6,201 bases of DNA from NCBI GenBank assembly GCA_929200455.1, contig CAKMZR010000095.1, positions 1 to 6,201 on the forward strand. The letters run 5' to 3'. Positions 1 through 5,627 of this stretch are shown piece by piece. How positions within the stretch are numbered: the first letter of the stretch is position 1; the number at the start of each line of letters is the position of its first letter. Under the pieces are notes generated by a model. It did no database searches, had not been told where the DNA came from, and saw only the letters and a list, made by a program, of their open reading frames with translations. Origin of the DNA: an uncultured Alphaproteobacteria bacterium (GTDB taxonomy: Bacteria; Pseudomonadota; Alphaproteobacteria; CAKMZR01). The position numbers and the translations under genes are program-made.

Positions 1-1
1 T

Positions 2-670
2 CATTGGCTTTCTGACTATAATCATACGAAGCCACAGGTGTTGTCGTTGGGTCAGTTGACGGATTGTGGTACGAGCTATGGAGCGGAAGAGATTGCGGCG
101 TTATCGACTTACTGTCGCGAGAGGGGATTGTATTTGCACCTTGACGGCACACGTTTTGCGAATGCCCTATCTGGTAGGGGATTGAGTCCTGCGGAACTGA
201 CGTGGAAGTGTGGAGTTGATATTATGACTTTGGGTGTGACGAAGAATGGTGGATTGATGTGTGATGCGGTATTGATTTTTTCTGAGGTTTTGCGGGATGA
301 GCCTTGGCGTAGGTTGAAGAGGGCGGGAGGTGTATTTTCTAAGATGAGGTATGTATCGTCTCAGTTGTTGGGTTACGTGGAGGATGGTATGTGGTTGAAG
401 AGGGCGTCACATGCGAATGGACTGGCGTCATGTGTGGGAGAAGCGATGAGCAAGCATGATGGATGCGAGTTATTGTATCCTGTGGAGGGGAATATGATAT
501 TTGTGAGTTTGTCTGATGATGTGGTGAAGTCTATGGAGGAGAGGGTGGATTTGCGAGAGATGAGTCTTGCGGATACGAGGATTGGAGGAAGGGAGGGTGT
601 GTATCGTTTTGTGTTGTCGTGGAACACGAGGGACGAGGAGGTGGACACGGTGCTGGGGTGTTTGCGTTGA
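2..670 (+). CDS. Low-specificity L-threonine aldolase, C-terminal part (5' end outside window)
   Basis: This is a PLP-dependent beta-eliminating lyase that cleaves L-threonine/L-allo-threonine to glycine and acetaldehyde in the cytoplasm. The frame is open from base 2 and gives 222 residues; family members are around 340, so about a third is missing upstream. In window numbering, TDCGTSYG (20-27) matches the family's T-E-x-GTxY stretch. LHLDGTRFANAL (45-56) holds the Asp (48) that contacts the pyridine nitrogen. TLGVTKNGG (77-85) carries the Schiff-base Lys (81). The C-terminal domain shows RYVSSQLLGYVEDG and a GNMIFV strand, as expected. This version of the Lys motif resembles the Pseudomonas-type low-specificity enzymes more than E. 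coli LtaE, so no symbol is given. The GTG at 38 is internal, because homology continues upstream of it. The MATE gene follows closely and is probably co-transcribed. The family assignment is secure; substrate stereochemistry cannot be read from sequence. Confidence 0.93.
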   Translation, partial: HWLSDYNHTKPQVLSLGQLTDCGTSYGAEEIAALSTYCRERGLYLHLDGTRFANALSGRGLSPAELTWKCGVDIMTLGVTKNGGLMCDAVLIFSEVLRDEPWRRLKRAGGVFSKMRYVSSQLLGYVEDGMWLKRASHANGLASCVGEAMSKHDGCELLYPVEGNMIFVSLSDDVVKSMEERVDLREMSLADTRIGGREGVYRFVLSWNTRDEEVDTVLGCLR

Positions 671-705
671 GAGGGTCTTTGAGTATTTGGTGGGCGAGGG
701 TGGGT

Positions 706-2052
706 GTGACGCGAGCGTCCTTTTTGGGTCAGGTGAGACTAGGCGTGCCTCTTGCGTTGTCATTGATGGCGGAGATGGTGATGTTGGGTACGGACACGTG
801 GGTTGTTTCGAAGTTGGGCGTGGGTTCGTTGGCGAGCATGTCGTTGGCGTTTAACTATGCGGGAATATTGTTTGTGGGAGGTATGGGAGTGATGATGGTG
901 GTGAATCCGCTTGCGTCACGAAAGATGGGGGCTGGCGAAGAGGAGGGAGGTCTTTTTGTGGTATCGAATGGGGTTTGGTTAGGTTTTGGGATAGGATTTT
1001 TGTTGTGGTTGATGATATTGCCGTCATCAGCGGTGTTATTACTTTTGGGACAGTCACCGGATTTGGTGATGGATGCGGAGGGATATCTTTATGTGATGGG
1101 TCCTGGTATTTCTTTTGCGTTGGCGACGATAAGTTTGCGAGGATTTTACGCTTCGACGGGGAATAGTTTTTACTATGGAGTGATTTTCACGTTGGGCGTG
1201 TTGGCGAATGGTGTCTTGGATTTTTTGTTTGTCTTTGGTATTGGGGACTTTGCGGGTTGGGGTTTGTGGGGAGCGGGATTTGCGACATTGGTGATTAATA
1301 TTCTGATGTTTGTGAGTGTATTGTGTGTGAGTTTGTATCATAAGACATTTCGAGACTTTGGTTTGGGGAGGTATCTTTTGAAATTTCCGAGTCGGGGTGT
1401 ATTGAAGTTGATATTGTGGACGGGTATTCCTGTGGCGGTGAGTCATGTGGTGGAGGAGACATTTTTTATGGGTTCGACATTTTTGGTGGGACACTTGGGA
1501 AGGGATGCTCTGGCGATTCATCAGGTGATGATGGTGATAAGTTTGATGACGATAGGTTTGGTGTGGGGATTTGGAGAAGCGGCACGAGCGGAGATGGGGT
1601 GGGCGTATGGGAGACGGGATCGTGATGGATTTGTGCGTTCGATGCTGACATTTTTGATTGTGACGGTGGTGATTGTGGGTATTACTTTTTTTGCGATGAG
1701 ATTTTTTGTGGATGATCTTGTGGAACAATTTTTTGTTCTGGAGGACTCGGAAGAGGGTATACGGATGAAGTTTCGGGAGATCGTTTTGATGTGGTCGTGG
1801 TTTGTACTGCCTGAAGTTCCGATAGGACTTGGAGTTTCTGTGTTGTATGTTTTGGGTTACACGAAGTCGAAGATGGTGATAGATTTGTGTATTTATTGGG
1901 TATTGATTATGCCGTTATTGGGCTGGTTAATTTTCGAGCGAGGTTCTGATATTTACTGGGTGTGGTTATGGAGCGGGGTAGCGGTGACGCTTGTGAGTCT
2001 ATTTACGGTTTTGCGGGCGTACTGGGTTTTAAGGAGTCGGGTGGGGTGGTGA
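706..2052 (+). CDS. MATE family multidrug/Na+ (or H+) antiporter, NorM-like
   Basis: This is an inner-membrane efflux pump of the MATE family, which exchanges Na+ or H+ for cationic drugs or metabolites. From the chosen start it has 448 residues, the usual NorM length of about 450. It is almost entirely hydrophobic, consistent with 12 membrane segments. The first half opens with LGVPLALSLMAEM and DTWVVSKLG and later has VNPLASRKMGAG. The second half repeats the pattern with GIPVAVSHVVEE, FLVGHLGRDALAIHQ and GFGEAARAEMG. This pseudo-twofold repeat is diagnostic of MATE. The frame is open from 619, overlapping the aldolase, but residues before about 706 are not membrane-like. I chose GTG 706 because GAGGG at 696-700 lies 5 bases upstream and the family starts about 10 residues before the first helix. 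TTG 667 (overlapping the aldolase stop) and TTG 679 are alternatives. Leu codons are mostly TTG. The 3' end overlaps the converging Dus gene. The substrate is unknown. Confidence 0.93.
   Translation: MTRASFLGQVRLGVPLALSLMAEMVMLGTDTWVVSKLGVGSLASMSLAFNYAGILFVGGMGVMMVVNPLASRKMGAGEEEGGLFVVSNGVWLGFGIGFLLWLMILPSSAVLLLLGQSPDLVMDAEGYLYVMGPGISFALATISLRGFYASTGNSFYYGVIFTLGVLANGVLDFLFVFGIGDFAGWGLWGAGFATLVINILMFVSVLCVSLYHKTFRDFGLGRYLLKFPSRGVLKLILWTGIPVAVSHVVEETFFMGSTFLVGHLGRDALAIHQVMMVISLMTIGLVWGFGEAARAEMGWAYGRRDRDGFVRSMLTFLIVTVVIVGITFFAMRFFVDDLVEQFFVLEDSEEGIRMKFREIVLMWSWFVLPEVPIGLGVSVLYVLGYTKSKMVIDLCIYWVLIMPLLGWLIFERGSDIYWVWLWSGVAVTLVSLFTVLRAYWVLRSRVGW
2003..2052. other. 50-bp convergent 3' overlap of MATE and Dus coding regions
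   Basis: The MATE stop (TGA, 2050-2052, + strand) lies beyond the Dus stop (TAA, 2005-2003, - strand). The last 15 or so codons of each gene are therefore antisense to each other. No hairpin plus T-run terminator is visible between or around the two stops, so transcripts from either side may read into the opposite gene. Confidence 0.85.
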
Positions 2053-3118
2053 CGGGAGATGGATGTTGATGTTCTCTTTTTGCGTGGGAGAAATTTTCGG
2101 ATAGGGAGAGGGGCAGGTGTTTTCGTTCTTCGAGAGCTTTTTTGATCTCATTGAGGGAATCTTGGAGGGATGAGTTTTGTTTTTTGAGGGCGTTCCCGAC
2201 GGCGATCCGCCAGCTTCTGGCATTTTTTTGGTTATGGAAGAGATGCATGAGGGGTAGGAAGAGTCCGTGAGGGTGTGTATGGGGCTGTGACGAGATGACG
2301 TGTTCAGCGTATTTGAGGTATTGCGAGACGGCGTCTGGTATGTTGATTGTTGAGTGGATTTGAGGGTGGAGTGTTTTGTCGACAAGGGACACGAGGGCGG
2401 GTTGATTTTCGAAGGCGCGTCCGATCATGATGCCGTCGACTTTATGAATATAGTTTTGAGCCTGTTGTAGGGAAGAGATTCCGCCATTAATGATGACGGG
2501 GAGTTCAGGGTATTCTTGTTTGATTTTGAAGGTGGTTTCGTAATTGAGGGGAGGGATGGTCCAGTTGTCTTTTGGTTTGAATTTGGTGATGGCGATGCGA
2601 GAGTGTAGGATGAGTGTGTCGCAAGCGTTGAGTTTGAGTACGGCATCGATGAGTTTTCGCAGGGATTGACCATTGTCATCGACATTGATTCCGAGTCTGC
2701 ATTTGAGGGAGACTTTTCTGTGTGTGGCATCTTTCATGGCACGGAGGCAAAGGGCGACGGTTTGTGGGTGTTCCATGAGGGCGACACCGAAAAGTCCTGC
2801 CCCTGCACGCTTGGAGGGGCAGCCTACATTGAGATTGTATTCGTTGTATGAGGGTTGGCGGTTGGCGATGGAGACGGCTTTATGGAGCTCGCTGGGGTTA
2901 TTTCCTGCGAGTTGTAGGGCGACAGTATTCTGGACGGGTTCTAGGGCGAAGCAGGGTACGTGAGTATTTTCGATGATGCTTCTTGCGATGGTCATTTCGC
3001 TGTAGAGTTGGATGTGTTTGCTGAGGATGGAGAGGAGTTTGAGGTAGTGTGGCGTGGTGACTTTGAGCATGGGAGCGATGCTGATAGATTTTCCGATCCA
3101 CGGATTGAGTTGTGTCAT
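2003..3118 (-). CDS. dusA: tRNA-dihydrouridine synthase, DusA-like (divergent)
   Basis: This FMN-dependent TIM-barrel enzyme should reduce uridine to dihydrouridine in tRNA, at U20/U20a if it is a true DusA. It has 371 residues against about 330-345 for DusA. SIAPML (13-18) opens the barrel and NLNVGCPS (95-102) holds the catalytic Cys100. SLKCRLG (137-143) gives FMN-binding Lys139, ILHSR (170-174) gives His172, and INGGI (210-214) with DGIMIGR (228-234) forms the phosphate-binding end. An ARSWR stretch marks the C-terminal helical domain. The frame is open to 3469, but homology begins at ATG 3118, which overlaps the upstream stop as ATGA. Several residues differ from E. coli DusA: DWTD is KVTT here, and KAWLSGLSPKEN is IAITKFKPKDN. 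The last 30 or so residues form a Pro/Ser/His-rich tail not usual for DusA. Family placement is firm; activity as a standard DusA is less certain. Confidence 0.88.
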   Translation of the reverse strand: MTQLNPWIGKSISIAPMLKVTTPHYLKLLSILSKHIQLYSEMTIARSIIENTHVPCFALEPVQNTVALQLAGNNPSELHKAVSIANRQPSYNEYNLNVGCPSKRAGAGLFGVALMEHPQTVALCLRAMKDATHRKVSLKCRLGINVDDNGQSLRKLIDAVLKLNACDTLILHSRIAITKFKPKDNWTIPPLNYETTFKIKQEYPELPVIINGGISSLQQAQNYIHKVDGIMIGRAFENQPALVSLVDKTLHPQIHSTINIPDAVSQYLKYAEHVISSQPHTHPHGLFLPLMHLFHNQKNARSWRIAVGNALKKQNSSLQDSLNEIKKALEERKHLPLSLSENFSHAKREHQHPSPVTTPPDSLKPSTPAKP

Positions 3119-3429
3119 GAGGAATTTTTGAATCCTCCGAGGGAGACGATTTCTTTGAGCCGTTCGTCTGAGAATTGTTCTTCGAGTGATTGTGCGAGTT
3201 TCTGAGCGGCTTCTTCGAGTGAGTTGAGTTCTGAGGTTATGGGATTGCTTTTTTTCCATTCTTTGAGGTAGTCGTCGCTGGAGTGGAGTTTGGCGTTCAT
3301 GGCGGCTTTGTCGATGGCGATCATGAATCGTTCGCTGAGCATAATTTTTGTGCGTTCGTTTCTTGATTTTCGTGCTTCGACTTGTGAGGGTATATCCCGC
3401 CAATAGGTGACGGTAAGTTTGATGGTCAT
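3115..3429 (-). CDS. Small Virulence_fact-domain protein, 104 residues
   Basis: This small soluble protein resembles the Virulence_fact (PF13769) family, recognised by the N-terminal stretch VTYWRDIPSQVEARK (6-20), LSERFMIAIDKAAM (31-44) and SSDDYLKEW (50-58). Its second half is charged and helix-rich (EEAAQKLAQSLEEQF), consistent with a short amphipathic or coiled helix. The family name is historical; no biochemical role can be read from the sequence, and there are no signal peptide or membrane segments. Its ATG overlaps the DUF1638 stop (ATGA), and its own TGA overlaps the Dus ATG in the same way, so it sits at the centre of a translationally coupled trio. AGGA lies about 9 bases before its start, inside the DUF1638 coding region. 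From what I know, such genes recur near corrinoid methyltransferase genes in alphaproteobacteria, which argues for an accessory role there rather than in virulence. Confidence 0.8.
   Translation of the reverse strand: MTIKLTVTYWRDIPSQVEARKSRNERTKIMLSERFMIAIDKAAMNAKLHSSDDYLKEWKKSNPITSELNSLEEAAQKLAQSLEEQFSDERLKEIVSLGGFKNSS
3119..3138 (-). promoter_or_regulatory. Dus ribosome-binding site inside a small hairpin
   Basis: On the - strand, GGAGG (3138-3134) is the only strong Shine-Dalgarno match before the Dus ATG, but it stands 15 bases away. GAGGA (3137-3133) is perfectly complementary to TCCTC (3123-3119), which lies directly before the ATG, with a 9-base A-rich loop between. Folding would hide the site and bring its position close to the start. 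Ribosomes finishing the upstream gene would open it, which fits the ATGA coupling. The stem has only 5 base pairs, so this is tentative. Confidence 0.35.
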
Positions 3430-4061
3430 GATGTGTGTTCCTGTTGGATGAAGTGGGCGAGGTCTCCATAGCCTGTGACGTGCATGGCGTAAGAGAGTTT
3501 AAGTTTTTTGGCGGCCTCTTGAGCTTTTTTTTCTAGAGAGGGCGTGGGATTTTGTGCGAGATAGACGAGTTGTACATAATGTTTGAAGAAAGTATCTCTG
3601 AGTTGGGGATGGGTATCGATTCCGAGTCCTTGAATGATGAGTCGGTCGAAGTGCGAGACGAGATAGTCTGTGAGGTAGAAGGAGCCGATTTCTTGCTGTG
3701 AGATGGTGTCGAAAGTATCGTGAGTGGCGAAGAAAGCGTAGCAGTGAGGGCTTTGTATCCACGGGACGTGATATTTTTCGCAGACTTTTGCGATTCTGCC
3801 GCCGGTTCCGCAGTCTGCGTAGGCGACAAGAATCTGAGAGTATTTTTTTGATTGAGAGATTTTGTGAAGTTTTTCATCGAGGAGAGGAGGTATTTTGTCC
3901 GGATGGTTATGGAGGATAGCGGGCAGGCAAGTGAGGTGGAAAGAGTCGGCATTGGGGAGTTGAGAGATGAGGATTTTGATTTCTTTTGCGAGGGCTCCGC
4001 AAGCGACAATGCAAGTTTGATTTTTGGGTGGTTGATGGGATGTTTTCATCATTTTTCCCAT
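3426..4061 (-). CDS. DUF1638 domain protein, accessory to corrinoid methyltransferase systems
   Basis: This is a cytoplasmic protein of 211 residues of the DUF1638 family, whose biochemical role is not established to my knowledge. Recognition rests on VACGALAKEI (19-28), LTCLPAILHNHP (43-54), YADCGTGGRI (81-90), SPHCYAFF (104-111) and GSFYLTDYL (126-134). Conserved-looking cysteines occur at 21, 45, 84, 94 and 107; 21, 45, 84 and 107 lie in the motif blocks and could form a metal, corrinoid or cofactor site (inference). In archaea and alphaproteobacteria this family recurs beside corrinoid proteins of methylamine/betaine-type methyltransferases, and here it lies 31 bases downstream of one. 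Its stop overlaps the next start (ATGA). The start is uncertain: ATG 4061, 4052 and 4049 are all possible and none has a strong Shine-Dalgarno; I keep the longest. There is no signal peptide or membrane segment. Confidence 0.85.
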   Translation of the reverse strand: MGKMMKTSHQPPKNQTCIVACGALAKEIKILISQLPNADSFHLTCLPAILHNHPDKIPPLLDEKLHKISQSKKYSQILVAYADCGTGGRIAKVCEKYHVPWIQSPHCYAFFATHDTFDTISQQEIGSFYLTDYLVSHFDRLIIQGLGIDTHPQLRDTFFKHYVQLVYLAQNPTPSLEKKAQEAAKKLKLSYAMHVTGYGDLAHFIQQEHTS

Positions 4062-4092
4062 AAGTGCGAGCCGTTGTATGGCTAGGCTATGT

Positions 4093-4812
4093 TTATGGTG
4101 CGGAAGGTCTGTTATGGCGGAAAGAGATCATTTCCTTTGAGGTTTCGACGGCCACGGCGGCATCGCGACAGTAGGCATCGGCTTCGATGGCTTGAGCGAA
4201 TTCTTCGTTGAGGGGAGCACCTCCAACAAGGACAATGACGTCATCTCTAAGTTTTTCTTCTTTGAGGGTTTCGATGACGACCTTCATATAGGGCATGGTG
4301 GTGGTAAGGAGAGCGGACATTCCGAGTATGTCGGGTTTATGTTCTTGAATGGCGGAGATGAAGTCTTCTGCGGGTGTATTGATTCCGAGGTCGACAACAT
4401 CGAATCCGGCCCCTTCCATCATCATGATGACTAGGGATTTTCCAATATCGTGAATGTCGCCCTTTACGGTTCCGATGACCATTTTCCCTGTGGATGGAGC
4501 TCCTGTTTCTGCGAGCAGCGGGTGGAGAACGGCCATGGCGGCTTTCATGGCGTTTGCGGCAAGGAGAACTTCGGGAACAAAGAGTATGCCGTCACGAAAA
4601 TCTTCGCCGACAATTCTCATGCCTTCCATGAGGGCATCGGAGAGGACTTTGGCGGGTTCCCAATTACGTTCGAGAAGGATATTGGTGCCTTCTACGACTT
4701 CATCTTCCATGCCGTCATAGAGGTCGTCACCCATTTGGAGGACAAGTTCTTCATCATTGAGTTCAGAGAGGATGATGGGTTCTTCGGCGTTGTTTTCATC
4801 GTTATCGCTCAT
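4093..4812 (-). CDS. Corrinoid (B12-binding) methyl-carrier protein, MtbC/MtmC-like
   Basis: This cytoplasmic protein holds a cobalamin cofactor that shuttles a methyl group between a substrate methyltransferase and a tetrahydrofolate- or thiol-linked acceptor. It has 239 residues. Residues 13-100 form the helical cap domain (SELNDEELV, then RDGILFVPEVLLAANAMKA). From about 105 the Rossmann B12 domain follows, with GDIHDIGKSL (118-127) giving the DxHxxG motif and His121 as lower cobalt ligand, then SALLTTTM (166-173) and VLVGGAPL (194-201). The frame is open to 4884, but the extra residues are not conserved and that TTG is the -35 box. ATG 4812 has GGGAG 8 bases upstream. The N-terminus is acidic. 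The closest remembered relatives are alphaproteobacterial corrinoid proteins found with MttB-like methyltransferases. No methyltransferase partner is in the window, so the methyl donor is unknown. Confidence 0.95.
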   Translation of the reverse strand: MSDNDENNAEEPIILSELNDEELVLQMGDDLYDGMEDEVVEGTNILLERNWEPAKVLSDALMEGMRIVGEDFRDGILFVPEVLLAANAMKAAMAVLHPLLAETGAPSTGKMVIGTVKGDIHDIGKSLVIMMMEGAGFDVVDLGINTPAEDFISAIQEHKPDILGMSALLTTTMPYMKVVIETLKEEKLRDDVIVLVGGAPLNEEFAQAIEADAYCRDAAVAVETSKEMISFRHNRPSAP

Positions 4813-4820
4813 AGTGGTAT

Positions 4821-4825
4821 CTCCC
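4821..4825 (-). promoter_or_regulatory. Shine-Dalgarno fixing the corrinoid protein start
   Basis: GGGAG lies 8 bases before ATG 4812 on the - strand. It is one of the best-placed ribosome-binding sites in the window and favours this start over the upstream in-frame TTG at 4884. Confidence 0.65.
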
Positions 4826-4853
4826 GTTGAGAGTGTTTCTCCCCCGTATGTTC

Positions 4854-4884
4854 CCTGTAAGCCACAAACTGATATTTTTGTCAA
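4854..4884 (-). promoter_or_regulatory. Probable sigma-70 promoter for the corrinoid-DUF1638-Dus operon
   Basis: In the 91-base gap upstream of the corrinoid gene, the - strand has a perfect TTGACA -35 hexamer (4884-4879). The -10 is weak: CTTACA at 17-base spacing (4861-4856) or TACAGG at 19 (4859-4854). Transcription would start roughly 35-45 bases before the ATG. The rest of the gap holds nothing recognisable; it is too short for a cobalamin riboswitch and no B12 box was seen. Confidence 0.4.
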
Positions 4885-4903
4885 ATGATTTTTGTGTGAT
4901 TGG

Positions 4904-5614
4904 CTATTCTTCTGAGAGAATTCTGAGGATATTTTGGTGATGAGGGGATCGAGAGATGTCTTCGTAGAGTCTCATCATACGGAATATGGTGTTGTTTGTG
5001 ACCATGGTTTTGTCGAGGTGTTTAACTTTTTCGGTGAGGGGTACGAGGATGAAAAGTTTTTCGGCGGAGAATGAGGCGATGTGGTGAGCTTGTATAGAGG
5101 ATTGTTCTGGACTGAGAATGGTGGGGAGAGAGGAATGGAAGCGGTTTTCGGCTTCTTTTTGAGCCTGTTCTTTGGAAATGGGAATGATGAAGGAGAGGTC
5201 TTGAAAGTCAGGGTTATTACTTTTTGGTGGTGGAACTGAGAGGTGAGGTTTTGGGTGAGCGGAATGGTGTTCTGAGGGAATTTTGAGAGATTGGGTGAAG
5301 ATTTCTGATATAGATTTTTCGAGGAGGTGAGGGGGAACATATTTGCTGTAGTAGAGGGCGTAGAGGAGGTTTATGTCTGTGGAGATATAGAAGCGAGCGA
5401 TGGCGGCACTTGAGTAGAGTGCTTCTACGAAGATATCTTCTTTGAATGCTTTTCCCATGAGGAGTCCGAGTCTTGCTCGGGTGTAAGCGTACATGCTGCT
5501 TTGAGTGATGTAAGCGGCTTGTGCGGCGAGGGATTGAGCGATATTCTCGAGGTTTTGCGGAGGCGGATTTTTGGGTTCGAAGAACCATCTTAAGAAAGAA
5601 GAGAAGCGGTTCAT
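4904..5614 (-). CDS. Hypothetical protein, 236 residues, unrecognised
   Basis: I do not recognise this family with confidence. It is a soluble protein, with no signal peptide or clear membrane span; the N-terminal FSSFLRWFF is short and aromatic. Residues about 20-120 look helical (NIAQSLAAQAAY, YAYTRARLGLLMGK, YSSAAIARFYIS). A Pro/Ser/His-rich linker follows at about 123-145 (SEHHSAHPKPHLSVPPPK), then a second helical region (ISKEQAQKEAENRF) ending in NTIFRMMRLYEDIS. I chose ATG 5614, 13 bases after the cyclase stop. The frame also allows ATG 5656, which would overlap the cyclase by 29 bases; neither has a good Shine-Dalgarno. It probably shares a transcript with the cyclase. The gap and promoter after it suggest the corrinoid genes can be transcribed separately. 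Long clean frame, start placement and spacing make it a real gene; its function is unknown. Confidence 0.75.
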   Translation of the reverse strand: MNRFSSFLRWFFEPKNPPPQNLENIAQSLAAQAAYITQSSMYAYTRARLGLLMGKAFKEDIFVEALYSSAAIARFYISTDINLLYALYYSKYVPPHLLEKSISEIFTQSLKIPSEHHSAHPKPHLSVPPPKSNNPDFQDLSFIIPISKEQAQKEAENRFHSSLPTILSPEQSSIQAHHIASFSAEKLFILVPLTEKVKHLDKTMVTNNTIFRMMRLYEDISRSPHHQNILRILSEE

Positions 5615-5627
5615 GGGGGTGTGTTGT

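Noticed and set aside
1054..1728. Long - strand frame (224 residues) opposite the MATE gene
   Set aside because: It is His/Arg/Gln-rich nonsense, as expected antisense to a G/T-rich membrane protein gene, and the strand bias explains the lack of stops.
2056..2110. Possible terminator: TTCTC and GAGAA arms followed by ATTTT near the convergent stops
   Set aside because: The stem is only 5 weak base pairs with a long loop, and it lies inside the Dus coding region.
3119..3469. N-terminal 117-residue extension of the Dus frame
   Set aside because: It is Arg/Gln/Thr-rich, lies in a different frame of two well-supported genes and has no Dus homology; the real start is ATG 3118.
3852..4085. + strand frames opposite the DUF1638 and corrinoid genes
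   Set aside because: They have no recognisable motifs and lie antisense to strongly supported family members.
4062..4092. AGCC/GGCT inverted repeat in the gap between the corrinoid and DUF1638 genes
   Set aside because: It has four base pairs with a 7-base loop and no T-run, so it is indistinguishable from chance.
4813..4903. Cobalamin riboswitch before the corrinoid gene
   Set aside because: The gap is only 91 bases, shorter than known cobalamin riboswitches, and no B12 box could be found; a chance GCCACAAACTG on the + strand is not a match.
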